A stretch of DNA of 64,000 nt, taken from NCBI GenBank assembly GCA_021298215.1, contig JAJTEE010000003.1, positions 142,764-206,763 on the forward strand, in the 5' to 3' direction. Source of the DNA: Alphaproteobacteria bacterium. Lineage in GTDB: Bacteria > Pseudomonadota > Alphaproteobacteria > Paracaedibacterales > CAITNM01. A program made the translations under genes and the position numbers. Positions 36,150 through 49,797 of the stretch are shown piece by piece; the stretch's first letter is position 1, and each line of letters opens with the position of its first letter. Below the pieces are notes generated by a model. It was given only the letters and a program-made list of their open reading frames with translations, made no database searches and was not told where the DNA came from.

Positions 36150-36162
36150 AATCTATCCTTTC

Positions 36163-37614
36163 TCATCTAAACGGACACTCATCAAATCCTCTTAATTTTC
36201 TTGAATGCAAGCGTTGTGGATCCATTTTTTGAAGAATTTCCATAGCTTGCAGGCCTACGTGTAAATGATGATTAACACGACTTCGATAAAATTCATTAGC
36301 CATCGCTTGTAATTTGATGACGCCATGAATGGGTTTATCAGAGACACATAATAATGTTCCATAAGGTACTCTGAAACGAAATCCATTGGCTGCAATCGTT
36401 GCAGATTCCATGTCTACAGCAATAGCGCGACTTTGACGAAAACGCTCATATAAAGCCGTGCTTTGAAGTTCCCAATTTCGATTATCGGTTGTATGCACGG
36501 TACCGGTTCGAATAGCTGATTTCAGTTCGCCTTCGCCTTTACCAAAAATATGTAAAACGGATTGTTGTAATGCTTGCTGAATTTCTGGGATTGGCGGGAT
36601 TGGAACCCATTTTGGCAGATCATCATCTAATACATGGTCTTCGCGCACGTATCCATCTGCTAAAACGTAATCACCTAATGTTTGACTTGCCCTAAGCCCT
36701 GCGCAATGACCAAGCATTATCCAACAATGAGGACGTAATACAGCTAAATGATCAGTAATCGTTTTCGCATTACTTGGGCCTACGCCGATATTAATGATCG
36801 TAATTCCATTATTGCCATCTTTTTTGAAATGATAAGCAGGCATTTGCGGAAGAGATTTTGGCATTTCCATTGTGCGTTGTTTATGAGAAGCAAGGACAGT
36901 GGAGCCAGGGCCAATAAGTTCCCAATTCTCATTTTTGTGATGTTCAACTTCTGTTGAGACTTGGTTAATAAATTCATCAATATAGCGTTGATAATTTGTA
37001 AGAAGCACAAACTTTTGAAAATGATGCGGTGCGGTTCCTGTATAATGGTGCAAACGCTGCAATGAAAAGTCGACGCGTTCACCAGTAAATAGCGCAAGAG
37101 GCCCATATCCATTGGAAGAAAACGTTGCATTGGCATACGAGTCATCAATACGTTTCAAATCAGGTAAAACAAATTTACTTTGTAGTCTCATGAGTTCATC
37201 TACATCGAACTGCGCATGAGAATGCTCAATAACAAAAGGTAGAGGAATACGGCTATTACTATAACCAACAACAATCGAAACGCCATGTCTATCAAGAAGC
37301 AACTTTATTTGCTCACGAAAATATGAATCATAAAGAGCTGGCGCGGTAACAGTAGTGCCATAGTGGCCTGGCTCATTGATTACGCCGTACGCAAAGCTTG
37401 GATCAACAAAAAGATCATCATGGCTAATGCTTATTCCAATATAAGGGTAGCAGCTATGTTCGGCATGATTTTCGCTAACAGTTCCCGTTTGTTCGTATAA
37501 GCTGAAGTTCTCACAAATATAGGTAACGGCCTTATTGTAAAGTTCGTGAATATAATCGACGGCATGATCTTCATTATCAAACCATTTGGCTTTTCTTAGT
37601 TGCGACCAAGGCAT
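36163..37614 (-). CDS. amn: AMP nucleosidase
   Basis: Amn hydrolyses AMP to adenine and ribose 5-phosphate and helps to set the adenylate pool. The 483-residue protein equals the E. coli enzyme in length (about 484). It has the N-terminal Amn domain with YPYIGISISHDDLFVDPSFA and GVINEPGHYGTTVTAP, and the C-terminal nucleoside-phosphorylase fold with IGVGPSNAKTITDHLAVLRP, MLGHCAGLR, AVDMESATIAANG and CVSDKPIHG. The start overlaps the stop of the small cytochrome-oxidase-operon gene by one base (TAATG), so it is the last gene in the leftward run from coxB. Confidence 0.96.
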   Translation of the reverse strand: MPWSQLRKAKWFDNEDHAVDYIHELYNKAVTYICENFSLYEQTGTVSENHAEHSCYPYIGISISHDDLFVDPSFAYGVINEPGHYGTTVTAPALYDSYFREQIKLLLDRHGVSIVVGYSNSRIPLPFVIEHSHAQFDVDELMRLQSKFVLPDLKRIDDSYANATFSSNGYGPLALFTGERVDFSLQRLHHYTGTAPHHFQKFVLLTNYQRYIDEFINQVSTEVEHHKNENWELIGPGSTVLASHKQRTMEMPKSLPQMPAYHFKKDGNNGITIINIGVGPSNAKTITDHLAVLRPHCWIMLGHCAGLRASQTLGDYVLADGYVREDHVLDDDLPKWVPIPPIPEIQQALQQSVLHIFGKGEGELKSAIRTGTVHTTDNRNWELQSTALYERFRQSRAIAVDMESATIAANGFRFRVPYGTLLCVSDKPIHGVIKLQAMANEFYRSRVNHHLHVGLQAMEILQKMDPQRLHSRKLRGFDECPFR

Positions 37615-37713
37615 TACAGGTTACCTTTCATCTTCACAAAGGAAACGATATATAAAAGGATAAAAATTCCTAATAAAAGGAAAAATAGCGTGCGGTTACG
37701 TTCTTTTAAATGT

Positions 37714-37721
<8 letters not shown>
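37614..37721 (-). CDS. Tiny membrane protein of the cytochrome oxidase operon (CoxF-like)
   Basis: This 35-residue product, MDKHLKERNRTLFF followed by LLLGIFILLYIVSFVKMKGNL, has a charged N terminus, one membrane helix and a VKMKG end. Short proteins of this form (basic start, one helix, ending near I-V-K-M-x-G) follow ctaB in alphaproteobacterial oxidase operons and are presumed accessory or assembly subunits. The ATG overlaps the ctaB stop by eight bases (ATGGATAA), and the stop overlaps the amn start by one, so it is almost certainly translated. Confidence 0.75.
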
Positions 37722-40903
<3,182 letters not shown>

Positions 40904-40991
40904 GTGTGCTAGTTGAAATTGCTCGTGTTTTTAAATCATTACATAAAAACGAACGTCGGGAAAGCCGTGTTATAACAGTTCTTGGCATTCA

Positions 40992-41020
40992 TTGACACAA
41001 TGTAATTGCTAGATTAGCCT
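40992..41020 (+). promoter_or_regulatory. Possible promoter for the first Nudix gene
   Basis: TTGACA (40992-40997), a perfect -35, is followed after 17 bases by TAGCCT (41015-41020). The Nudix ATG is 31 bases downstream. The -10 is weak. Confidence 0.4.
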
Positions 41021-41050
41021 ATTTTTCAGTTTTGATAATTTTCTTAAGCT

Positions 41051-41950
41051 ATGCCTTTTTTCAAAAATATTCTTCACATATTAGTTTTATTTTTAATAAC
41101 TCAAGGAATTATTACTGCTGCATCTAATTCTAAAGAAGGAGATCCTTCTGCAGTTCAAATTCAGATAGATATACCAGAATCTTTAAAAACTAAGCTAGCC
41201 GGATTAGAATTTTCAATAGATAATTATAAAAACATAGTAGTTATTCTTAAATCTCCAATCCCTGAAAAGATTAGTCAACTGCGAGAAGTAATAACTGAAA
41301 TGGCAGCGTCCTATAAGAATTATGGATTATATGTATACGTTCCTGTTACTTGTGGAGAATTTTCTGATCAATTAAAGCAATTAGGCTTTGATTTATATGA
41401 CCTTGATAAAGAAGCTAATTTATTAATATACCTTTATCGAAATGGTCGAGATATTCCAGAACTTAATTATGCTTATACAGCAGCAGGCACATTCTTGGTG
41501 CGTACTAATCCAAAAACCCATGAGAAAGAAATTTTAGTTATTAATGAACCACAAAAAAATATAGCCAATATTGTTTGTGGAATTTCAGAAAAAGGGGAAT
41601 CTCCTCAAGAAACTGCGGAAAGAGAAGTTCGCGAAGAAGTTGGTATTAATATCGATAAGAAAAAATTGAAATTAATAGCTCTTTTCCATACAGTCCGAAC
41701 TGATAAAAAAAGTTGTGTAGAGTATTTATATGTTTGTGATGAGTTTGAGGGGGAGCCGCGAGTCGATGGCAAAGGAGTCAAGGATTGCGCATGGATCTCA
41801 GTTTCAGAAATTCTCAAAGAAGATTGTGTTATTTTTGGAAAGCCTTTCTATAGTTTATGGAGACAAGTATTTAAAAATGAATTTAAAGATCAATATGGAG
41901 TTGAAATAAAAGCGAGTAACGTTATATCTAAAGTTGCCTATCAATTTTAG
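41051..41950 (+). CDS. Secreted Nudix hydrolase with NUDT6-like pre-Nudix domain
   Basis: Nudix enzymes cleave nucleoside diphosphates linked to other groups. The 299-residue protein has a signal peptide (residues 1 to about 23). A pre-Nudix domain follows (about residues 45-140), with NYGLYVYVPV, LKQLGFDLYDLD and YLYRNGRDIPELNYAYTA. A complete Nudix box starts at Gly177 (GISEKGE, then REVREEVGI with Arg191, Glu195, Glu196). The layout, variable N domain with a V-P-I/V strand then box, resembles eukaryotic NUDT6 and plant NUDT2/8 types. A diverged copy lies directly downstream. Substrate unknown. Activity outside the cytoplasm, perhaps in a host, is inferred from the signal peptide. Confidence 0.8.
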   Translation: MPFFKNILHILVLFLITQGIITAASNSKEGDPSAVQIQIDIPESLKTKLAGLEFSIDNYKNIVVILKSPIPEKISQLREVITEMAASYKNYGLYVYVPVTCGEFSDQLKQLGFDLYDLDKEANLLIYLYRNGRDIPELNYAYTAAGTFLVRTNPKTHEKEILVINEPQKNIANIVCGISEKGESPQETAEREVREEVGINIDKKKLKLIALFHTVRTDKKSCVEYLYVCDEFEGEPRVDGKGVKDCAWISVSEILKEDCVIFGKPFYSLWRQVFKNEFKDQYGVEIKASNVISKVAYQF

Positions 41951-42055
41951 CTTGATAATTTAGTTAAGTTATTAAACTAGAAGTAGTGATCATGCCGTTG
42001 ACACTCGATTATTTGCTGGGTTAGGATTTTCGAGCATCTCCAATGTTTTTGAGTT

Positions 42056-42960
42056 ATGTCCTTTCCTAGGAATATACTTTTTGCCGTAATTACTTTGTTT
42101 GTAATGCAAGCCATTACGGCGAGTACATCTGTAGTCCGTGAAGGAGAATCATCAGAGCTTCAAGTTCAGGTTGTCCTTCCTGAATCACTTATGGAAAAAC
42201 TTGAGGGGTTCGAATTTGTTTTAGATGCTTATAAAAATATCGTCGTAAAACTTAAGGAGCCCTCAGCAAAAGAAGCAAGTAAACTTCAAAATGTTATTGA
42301 AGAAATGAAACGCTCTTACAAAAATTATGGGTTATATGTAACCATTCCTGTCATTCAAGGCGAATTTGCAAACAAGTTAGAGCAATTGGGCTTTAAACTG
42401 CATGATGTTGATACGAATCAAAAAAGCTATTTTATCTTTATAGCAATGGGCGAGATATACCCGAACTGAACTATGCGTACACAGCAGCTGCGGTATACAT
42501 AATACGGAAAAATCCTAAAACTTTAGAAAAAGAGCTGTTGGTTATTAACGAACCGCAAAAGGTTATCGCAAATATTATTGGTGGGATTTCGATTAAGGGT
42601 GAATCTCCTGAAGATACAGCATTGAGAGAGGTTCGAGAAGAAGTCGGGCTTAGCCTTGAGAAACAAAATCTTAAACTTGTTGCTGTTTTCCATACGGTGC
42701 GTTCTGACAACAAAAGCTGCATAGAATTTTTATATGTGTGTGATACTTTTACAGGTGAGCCTCGGGTAGATGGGGCAGAAGCGCTAGAATTTGCTTGGGT
42801 GCCTATGTCCCAAATTTTAAGTGATGATGATGCGAAAGTGTTTGGAAAATCTTTTCATAGCCTGTGGAAAAAAGCTTTGAAAGGAGCATTCAAACACCAA
42901 AAGAATGGCGTTAATCTAACGAAAACAAAAAAAGCGTATCACGTTAATGACGTGGATTAA
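42056..42960 (+). pseudogene. Second secreted Nudix hydrolase, frameshifted tandem copy
   Basis: This is a paralog of the gene at 41051. From the ATG at 42056 it encodes a signal peptide (MSFPRNILFAVITLFVMQ) and the pre-Nudix part until the frame closes at TGA 42467-42469. The missing continuation is in the -1 frame: YSNGRDIPELNYAYTAAA, then LVINEPQKVIAN and a full Nudix box (GISIKGE, REVREEVGL). Alignment to the first copy places the loss of one T at 42437-42439, where TTTATAG should read TTTTATAG. The protein would be about 300 residues if whole. As sequenced it is truncated before the Nudix box; a separate start at about 42538 would give a box without its N domain. Confidence 0.75.
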
Positions 42961-43055
42961 TGAAAATTTTTTGTGAATTAAAATAATGGCTTGAATTTTT
43001 TTTTTAATTTTTTCTACAATTAATAATATTACATTTTTTTAGATAAATATTTTTC

Positions 43056-43943
43056 ATGAATTCGGGAATTTTTCTAGCTAGTTTATCTGGTGGTCTTTAT
43101 GGAACACTTGGGCTCTTTGGCGTGTATTTGCTTAAAGAAGGACTCGAGTTAAACGAGTTTCTTTTTTGGAGATTTCTTTTAGCCGTCGCTATTTTATTGC
43201 CTTTTCTAAATAAAAAGCAGCAATGGAAAGATATCTTTTCCAAAAAAGGTTTAACGGCAATAGGAATTTCTTCTATTTTTTATGCAAGTTCAACCAGTTT
43301 CTATTTTTACGCTATAGAATATATTGGCAGTGGCCTAGCAATGGTTCTTTTTTATTGTTACCCCGTATTTGTTGTTCTTTTGGATTGGCTCCATGGGAAA
43401 AACAAACCAGGGCGAGAAACCATTAATGGACTAATTATTGTGCTGTTGGGTACTTTATTGCTAAGTGATCCACGCCACTGGAATTTAAGTATTGAAGGTA
43501 TTGGTTGGGGGCTTTTCTGCGCTTTTGGGTTTGGTGTGTATTTTTACGGATCACAACGAGCTGTTAAAAAGTTATCCGTTCTGAGCAGCACCTTTTGCAT
43601 TTGCTTTGGTAACTTTTTAACATTCTCATTAATAATGCTTTGGAACGGCCATGTGTCGCTGCCAAAAACAGCATGGGCTCTGGGTAATATCGCAGGTCTT
43701 GCTATTCTATCCACAGTATTACCTATTTATCTTGTTTATGTTGCTCTTAAAACAATTGATAGTACAAAAGCATCTGTTCTTTCCGTTTTTGAGCCAATTG
43801 TAACGATTATTCTCGGCATTATCTTTTTGCACGAAACAATTTCACCCATTCAATATGCAGGTGTAATTGTCATTTTATTCGGTGTGTATATGGTTCAGCG
43901 CTGCAAAAAAGTCGTGGCTGCAATAGAGAGCTTACAAATCTAA
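43056..43943 (+). CDS. EamA-family (DMT) transporter
   Basis: The 295-residue protein has ten membrane segments in two EamA repeats. The first begins [20 protein letters not shown], continues [15 protein letters not shown] and [20 protein letters not shown]; the second has [20 protein letters not shown] and [18 protein letters not shown]. The ATG at 43056 opens with the first helix. Its 3' end overlaps the converging sucB end by 12 bases. Substrate unknown; it is not closely similar to the other EamA protein at 21776. Confidence 0.85.
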   Translation: MNSGIFLASLSGGLYGTLGLFGVYLLKEGLELNEFLFWRFLLAVAILLPFLNKKQQWKDIFSKKGLTAIGISSIFYASSTSFYFYAIEYIGSGLAMVLFYCYPVFVVLLDWLHGKNKPGRETINGLIIVLLGTLLLSDPRHWNLSIEGIGWGLFCAFGFGVYFYGSQRAVKKLSVLSSTFCICFGNFLTFSLIMLWNGHVSLPKTAWALGNIAGLAILSTVLPIYLVYVALKTIDSTKASVLSVFEPIVTIILGIIFLHETISPIQYAGVIVILFGVYMVQRCKKVVAAIESLQI

Positions 43944-45032
43944 TAGGAAACGTCCTGGATTTTCCAAGCATTCTTTAATGGTTACCAAAAACGTTACGGC
44001 GTCTTTGCCATCAATTAATCGGTGGTCATAAGAAAGGGCGAGGTACATCATTGGCCTTACAACCACTTGTCCATTCAGGGCTATAGGGCGCTCTTGAATT
44101 TTGTGCATCCCCAGTATTGCTGATTGTGGAGGGTTAATGATAGGCGTGCTTAATAGGGATCCAAAAACACCACCATTAGTGATAGTGAACGTACCGCCCG
44201 TCATTTCATCAATGGTAAGATTTCCATCACGAGCGCGAGTGCTCATTTCGGCAATAGATTTTTCAGCATCAGCAAGACTTAATTTATCTGCATCTCGGAG
44301 TATAGGAACGACTAAACCATTTGGTGTTGAAACGGCTACGCCTATATCAACATATGTTTTTGTAACAATGTCCTGCCCATCTATGCAGCTATTTAAAATC
44401 GGCTGCTCTTTAAGTGCTTGTACACAAGCTTTCACAAAAAATGACATAAAACCTAACTTTATGTCATGCTTTTTCTCAAAAGCATCTTTGTATAAAGTGC
44501 GGAGTTGTATAATCGCGCTCATGTCTATTTCATTAAATGTAGTCAGCATTGCTGCGGTGTTTTGTGCGCTTTTTAAACGTTCGGCAATGCGTTGCCTTAA
44601 CATACTCATGGGAGCGCGGAGTTCTTCACGCTGAGTATTCGTATTGAAATTTGCCTTTTTAGTTTTTGCGGAATTAATAAACTGGTTTACATTGCTTTGG
44701 CCATGACGAGTTTCCTCCACAATTTTTCTTGTTGAAACTGGTTTTATTTTTTCGGCATTCATCTGAACCTCTTCAGTAGTTTTTTGAATTTTTCCAGGCG
44801 TAATTTTTGCAAGAATTTCCCCGATTTTCACATTGGTTCCTGGTTGGATTAAAGTTTTTGAAAGAGTACCATCTGCTGGAGCATACACTTCTAGCGTGAC
44901 TTTATCAGTTTCAAGTTCAACTAAAGGAGTGTCAGCAGCAACTTCTTCCCCTGCATTTTTTAGCCATTTTCTCACTGTTGCTTCGGTAACCGATTCGCCT
45001 AATGCTGGAACACAAATATCAATATCTTTCAC
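43932..45032 (-). CDS. sucB: Dihydrolipoyllysine-residue succinyltransferase (2-oxoglutarate dehydrogenase E2)
   Basis: E2 passes succinyl from the lipoyl arm to CoA. The 366-residue protein has one lipoyl domain (residues 1-77, lipoyl Lys44 in ETDKVTLEV). The catalytic domain runs from about residue 140 ([12 protein letters not shown]) and has the active His337 in [12 protein letters not shown]. The linker between them (about residues 78-138) contains no recognisable E3-binding domain: only [11 protein letters not shown] hints at one, and the GxG..GR..K..D loop is absent. The protein is shorter than the usual 400 residues. The start is a GTG at 45032 with AAGGA nearby, three bases after sucA. 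Confidence 0.95.
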   Translation of the reverse strand: MKDIDICVPALGESVTEATVRKWLKNAGEEVAADTPLVELETDKVTLEVYAPADGTLSKTLIQPGTNVKIGEILAKITPGKIQKTTEEVQMNAEKIKPVSTRKIVEETRHGQSNVNQFINSAKTKKANFNTNTQREELRAPMSMLRQRIAERLKSAQNTAAMLTTFNEIDMSAIIQLRTLYKDAFEKKHDIKLGFMSFFVKACVQALKEQPILNSCIDGQDIVTKTYVDIGVAVSTPNGLVVPILRDADKLSLADAEKSIAEMSTRARDGNLTIDEMTGGTFTITNGGVFGSLLSTPIINPPQSAILGMHKIQERPIALNGQVVVRPMMYLALSYDHRLIDGKDAVTFLVTIKECLENPGRFLLDL

Positions 45033-45035
45033 AAA

Positions 45036-47747
45036 TTATCCTTCTAATGATCCAAATAAAGCATATTGAATCACTTCATTCTGCTCTTTTTCATGGCGGC
45101 CTGCAATTCCTGTTGCTGGTGCTGCAGCAGCCTTTCTTCCAGCATAATAGGGGCGGGTGTGCTTTTTGTTAGAACGTTTTAAAACATCTTCTAAGCGACG
45201 ATCGATAAAATTCCATGCTCCCATATTTTGTGGCTCTTCTTGGCACCATACAACGGGAATATCATCGTAGGCACTCAACGTATTAAGTAATTCAGACTCG
45301 GGAAATGGATAATATTGCTCAAGTCTCAAAAGAGCGAGGTTATTAATTTTTTGCTGCTCTCGGGCTTCTAACAAATCATAATAAATTTTACCGCTGCACA
45401 AAATAACACGGGTTGCTTTACATATCTCATTGTCAGTAATAACAGGTAAAAAGTATTTGCCAGAAGTCATGTCATCGAGTGATGAAACGGCCAACTTGTG
45501 ACGTAGTAAAGATTTAGGCGTCATCACAATTAACGGTTTTCTCCAGCTATTATGCAACTGACGCCTTAATACATGAAAGAAATTCGCAGGTGTTGTGCAA
45601 TTTACAACGTGCATATTATCTTCGGCGCACAACTGTAAATAGCGTTCAAGGCGTGCTGATGAATGCTCGGGACCTTGTCCCTCCATTCCATGAGGTAGCA
45701 GCATAACGATACCTGACAAACGTGACCATTTTTTCTCAGCAGAACTTATAAACTGATCAATAATTACTTGGGCGCCATTAGCAAAATCGCCAAACTGTGC
45801 TTCCCACAATACTAACGCGTCTGGGTTTGCAACGCTATAACCATAATCAAATCCTAAAACCGAAGCTTCTGTGAGTGGGCTATCTATGCCTTCAAATACT
45901 GCTTGTTTAACGCCTAGATTATTTAAAGGAATGTATTCATTACCATTTTCTTGATCAACCAAAATAGCATGACGATGTGAAAACGTGCCTCTGCAAGAGT
46001 CTTGACCGGAAAGGCGCACAATTTTTCCTTCGCTTAGTAGTGTGGCAAAAGCCAGCGCTTCTCCAGCGGCCCAATCAAGAGGAAGATCATCCTGAATGAG
46101 CTGTGTTCGATGATCAAATTGCTTTTTGATTTTGGAATTAATATAAAAATTTTCAGGTACTGAGTACAAAGCCAAGCTAAGTTTCTTAAGTAGCTTCTTA
46201 TCAACGCCTGTTTCAATTTTTTCAAGCGCACTTTTCTTTATGCTGCTCCAACTACCTTCAAGCCAATCAGGCTTTTTATCTTTTTCATCAAGGACTGAAG
46301 ATTCAAGTTCTTCAGTTAAAAGCTGCTGCGTAGACTGTTCAATTTCGGTAATCTGCTTGTCACTTAAGATACTATTATTTTTCAAATGCTCAACGTATTG
46401 GGTGCGAACTGTTTTGTGGCTTTTGATAGTGTTATACATAATAGGTTGCGTGAAAGAAGGTTCGTCGGCTTCATTATGCCCATAGCGTCGGTAACAATTC
46501 ATATCAACGATTGCGTCTACTTGAAACTCGCGCACAAATTCTGCTGCTATGCTGCAAGCATGAATCACGTCTTCGGGATGATCCCCATTTACATGAAATA
46601 TGGGGGCTTGCGTTACTTTTGCGATATCAGATGCGTAAGCAGTGGAACGTGCTTTTGAAGGAGAGGTTGTAAAACCAATTTGATTATTAATAATAATATG
46701 GAGTGATCCACCCGTTTTATACCCTTCAAGTTCTGCTAATCCAAGTGTTTCGGCAACTAATCCTTGGCCTGCAAAAGCCCCATCTCCATGTAGGAGAATA
46801 GCGGCAATATTTTTGCGCTGGTAATCATTTTTTCTGTCTTGTTTTGAACGAACTTTACCCAAAACAACAGGATTTACAGCCTCTAAATGCGATGGATTTG
46901 GGGTCAACGATAAATGAATTTGCTTTTCTAAAATTTTCCGATCAGAGGAATATCCTAAATGGTATTTAACATCGCCAGAACCTTCAAAGTCACTGGGCAC
47001 CAAATTTTGCCCTTGAAATAAAGCTAAAATATGACGAATAGGTTGATGCAAAATATTGGCAAGTACGCTTAATCGGCCTCGATGTGCCATTCCAAGGCAA
47101 ATTTCTTGCACCCCATCTTGAGTATAAATTTCAAGAATTTTCTCTAGTGCCGGAATTAAGCTTTCGCCCCCTTCCAAACTAAATCTTTTTGCGCCTGGAA
47201 ATTTTACATTTAAAAATTTTTCAAAAAACTCCGCTTTTGTAAGATGTGTAAGAATTTTCTGGTAATCGGCAGTTGGTTCGATTAAATTTTCAACGCGCTC
47301 TTGGATCCAACTTCTTTTGGTTGGATCTTGAATATGCATAAATTCAATTCCAATCATACCACAGTATATTTTTTTTAGTTTTTCTAAAATGGTACGAAGA
47401 TTAGCTCCAAAAGCTAATACGTTATCGGTATAAACCGGCTGATCGTAATCATGCGAAGTAATGCCATAAGTTGCTGGATCAAGCTCAGGGAGTGCCTTTG
47501 GTTGTTGTAGACATAAGGGGTCTAAATTAGCTGCCAGATGCCCATATTCTCTATAAGCTTGGATAAGCTTAAAGACCTGAAGCGCTTGAACGATAGACTT
47601 TTCATCAATGGAAGTACTGGATGTATTAGATGAGAAATCTTGGAAAACGCGTTGCCACTTAGGTTCAACTGAGCTTGGGTTACGCTTATATTGCTGATAA
47701 AGATTGCTTAAATACGTAGCATTTTCACCAGAAATTGCGTCATTCAT
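45036..47747 (-). CDS. sucA: 2-oxoglutarate dehydrogenase E1 component
   Basis: E1 decarboxylates 2-oxoglutarate with thiamine diphosphate and loads the lipoyl arm of E2. The 903-residue protein has the short N-terminal E2-docking helix (TYLSNLYQQYKRNPSSVEPK), the TPP region with GMAHRGRLSVLANI, HGDGAFAGQGLVAETL and NNQIGFTT, and the C-terminal part with SGQDSCRGTFSHRHA and MLLPHGMEGQGPEHSSARLE. The ATG at 47747 overlaps the sucD stop by one base (TAATG). It is the fourth gene after mdh-sucC-sucD, a typical alphaproteobacterial TCA operon. Confidence 0.98.
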   Translation of the reverse strand: MNDAISGENATYLSNLYQQYKRNPSSVEPKWQRVFQDFSSNTSSTSIDEKSIVQALQVFKLIQAYREYGHLAANLDPLCLQQPKALPELDPATYGITSHDYDQPVYTDNVLAFGANLRTILEKLKKIYCGMIGIEFMHIQDPTKRSWIQERVENLIEPTADYQKILTHLTKAEFFEKFLNVKFPGAKRFSLEGGESLIPALEKILEIYTQDGVQEICLGMAHRGRLSVLANILHQPIRHILALFQGQNLVPSDFEGSGDVKYHLGYSSDRKILEKQIHLSLTPNPSHLEAVNPVVLGKVRSKQDRKNDYQRKNIAAILLHGDGAFAGQGLVAETLGLAELEGYKTGGSLHIIINNQIGFTTSPSKARSTAYASDIAKVTQAPIFHVNGDHPEDVIHACSIAAEFVREFQVDAIVDMNCYRRYGHNEADEPSFTQPIMYNTIKSHKTVRTQYVEHLKNNSILSDKQITEIEQSTQQLLTEELESSVLDEKDKKPDWLEGSWSSIKKSALEKIETGVDKKLLKKLSLALYSVPENFYINSKIKKQFDHRTQLIQDDLPLDWAAGEALAFATLLSEGKIVRLSGQDSCRGTFSHRHAILVDQENGNEYIPLNNLGVKQAVFEGIDSPLTEASVLGFDYGYSVANPDALVLWEAQFGDFANGAQVIIDQFISSAEKKWSRLSGIVMLLPHGMEGQGPEHSSARLERYLQLCAEDNMHVVNCTTPANFFHVLRRQLHNSWRKPLIVMTPKSLLRHKLAVSSLDDMTSGKYFLPVITDNEICKATRVILCSGKIYYDLLEAREQQKINNLALLRLEQYYPFPESELLNTLSAYDDIPVVWCQEEPQNMGAWNFIDRRLEDVLKRSNKKHTRPYYAGRKAAAAPATGIAGRHEKEQNEVIQYALFGSLEG

Positions 47748-48634
47748 TAAAATTGCTCCATCGCTTTTTTCATGGCTTCTCCCATATGCGCAGGGGTAGG
47801 AGAAGTGGCAATACCACGTGCTTTTAAAAACGCAATTTTTTCAGCTGCATTGTCTTCTTTGCCAGAAGCTATTGCTCCAGCATGACCCATGCGCCTTCCT
47901 GCTGGTGCTGTAACTCCGGCAATAAACGCAGCTATTGGTTTTTTTATACCTTTTTTTGCTTGGTGTGCAACAAATTCAGCTGCAATCTGTTCATCCTGAC
48001 CGCCGATTTCACCAATAAGCAAAATGCCATGCGTATCATCGTCATTGTAAAACATTTCAATGACATCAATAAAATTTAGGCCTTTTACTGGATCACCACC
48101 AATGCCAACGCAGGTACTTTGGCCAAGCCCTATCTGGGTTGTTTGATGTACGGCCTCATAGGTCAGAGTTCCTGATCGTGAAACGATGCCAATCTTTCCT
48201 TGCTGATGAATAAATCCAGGCATAATACCAATTTTGCATGCACCTGGCGTGATGATCCCTGGGCAATTGGGGCCAATGAGGTAAGATTTCTTTGATTGTA
48301 ATGTCTGCTTTACGTGCACCATATCATGCACAGGGATACCCTCTGTAATGCATACAATAATCTCAATACCAGCATCAGCTGCTTCCAAAATAGCGTCAGC
48401 TGCATAAGGCGCTGGCACATAAATCATCGTGGCATTTGCTCCTGTTTTTTCAACAGCTTGACGCGCGGTATCAAAAACGGGTCTCTCAAGATGCATGGTG
48501 CCTCCTTTTCCAGGAGTAATCCCACCAACTATTTGAGTGCCATAAGCAATTGCCTGTTCGCTATGAAAGGTGCCTTGTTTACCCGTAAATCCCTGACAGA
48601 TAACTTTGGTGTTTTTATCAACAAGAATGGCCAT
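47747..48634 (-). CDS. sucD: Succinate--CoA ligase subunit alpha
   Basis: The alpha subunit binds CoA and carries the phosphohistidine that relays phosphate to ADP or GDP. The 295-residue protein has the CoA-binding start [19 protein letters not shown], the central [20 protein letters not shown], and the active His in [16 protein letters not shown]. Its ATG overlaps the sucC stop by one base (TAATG-type), and its stop overlaps sucA in the same way, giving tight coupling of all four sucCDAB genes. Confidence 0.98.
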   Translation of the reverse strand: MAILVDKNTKVICQGFTGKQGTFHSEQAIAYGTQIVGGITPGKGGTMHLERPVFDTARQAVEKTGANATMIYVPAPYAADAILEAADAGIEIIVCITEGIPVHDMVHVKQTLQSKKSYLIGPNCPGIITPGACKIGIMPGFIHQQGKIGIVSRSGTLTYEAVHQTTQIGLGQSTCVGIGGDPVKGLNFIDVIEMFYNDDDTHGILLIGEIGGQDEQIAAEFVAHQAKKGIKKPIAAFIAGVTAPAGRRMGHAGAIASGKEDNAAEKIAFLKARGIATSPTPAHMGEAMKKAMEQF

Positions 48635-49797
48635 TACGAACTCCTCGTCGCTGAAACAACTTTTTGTGCGGCTTCTTCTAAGCCATCTGCAGCAATGATA
48701 TTTAATCCTGATTCATCAAGTATTTTTTTGCCAATATCTTTATTCGTGCCTTGAAGTCGCACCACTAAAGGTACTTGCAATTTCATTTCTGATGCTGCTG
48801 CAACAATGCCTTGCGCGATAATATCACAGCGCATAATGCCGCCAAAAATATTAACAAGAATGGCTTTTACGCCTTCGTCTTTTAAAATAATTTGAAATGC
48901 TTTTGTAACGCGTTCTTTATCGGCACTTCCCCCGACGTCAAGAAAGTTTGCAGGTTCTCCTCCATAATGTTTAATGATATCCATGGTTGCCATCGCCAGT
49001 CCTGCGCCATTTACCAGACAACCAATGTTACCATCAAGTTTCACGTAGCTTAAGTCATTCGCTTTTGCTTGTGTTTCGGATGGATCTTCTTCGAAAGGAT
49101 CATGCAATTGTTGTATTGATGCTTGGCGATATAGCGCATTAACATCAAAGCTCACCTTTGCATCTAGGGCCAATAAAGAATCTTCTTTCGTAATTACCAG
49201 AGGATTAATTTCGACTAAGCTACAGTCACAAGTAATATAAAACTGATAAAGTTTTTGCAGCAATTCTAAGATTTCTTTTGCTTTATGCGGAATTCCAAAT
49301 GTAGAGGCAACTTGCCGCGCATGGTAGCCTTGAATTCCTGAAGCTGCAGAAACCGTCATATTAACAATTTTTTCAGGATGCTTTTCGGCGACGTCTTCTA
49401 TTTCTACACCCCCTTCAGCAGAGGCAATAATGCACGTCTGACTGGCGTTTCTACTCAAAACAAAGCTTAAATAAAAGGCTCTACCAACGTTTGCTGCGCT
49501 TTCTACGTAAACTTTTCGAACAATTTGTCCTTGAGGTCCTGTTTGATGAGTAACAAGAGTCGAGCCTAATAAAGAATTTGTGTAATCTCTGACTTCTTCT
49601 TTACTTTTGCAAAGTTTTACACCACCAGCCTTACCCCGTCCTCCAGCATGAATTTGTGCTTTAACTACCCAAATAGTACCGCCAAGCTTTTTAGTAATTT
49701 CTATCGCTTCTTCTGTGTTGTGAGCAACTTCTCCAGCGCCTACGGGAATACCGTATTTTCTAAAGAGTTCTTTTGCTTGGTATTCGTGAATATTCAT
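48634..49797 (-). CDS. sucC: Succinate--CoA ligase subunit beta
   Basis: The beta subunit has the ATP-grasp domain and binds succinate and nucleotide. The 387-residue protein starts [17 protein letters not shown] and has the Gly-rich [30 protein letters not shown] (metal site), and a C-terminal CoA-ligase domain with [18 protein letters not shown] and [14 protein letters not shown]. The ATG at 49797 directly abuts the mdh stop. Whether it uses ADP or GDP cannot be told here. Confidence 0.98.
   Translation of the reverse strand: MNIHEYQAKELFRKYGIPVGAGEVAHNTEEAIEITKKLGGTIWVVKAQIHAGGRGKAGGVKLCKSKEEVRDYTNSLLGSTLVTHQTGPQGQIVRKVYVESAANVGRAFYLSFVLSRNASQTCIIASAEGGVEIEDVAEKHPEKIVNMTVSAASGIQGYHARQVASTFGIPHKAKEILELLQKLYQFYITCDCSLVEINPLVITKEDSLLALDAKVSFDVNALYRQASIQQLHDPFEEDPSETQAKANDLSYVKLDGNIGCLVNGAGLAMATMDIIKHYGGEPANFLDVGGSADKERVTKAFQIILKDEGVKAILVNIFGGIMRCDIIAQGIVAAASEMKLQVPLVVRLQGTNKDIGKKILDESGLNIIAADGLEEAAQKVVSATRSS

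Noticed and set aside
44101..44634. Plus-strand frame of 177 codons inside sucB
   Set aside because: It is a shadow of the sucB coding strand; the sucB motifs occupy the whole interval.
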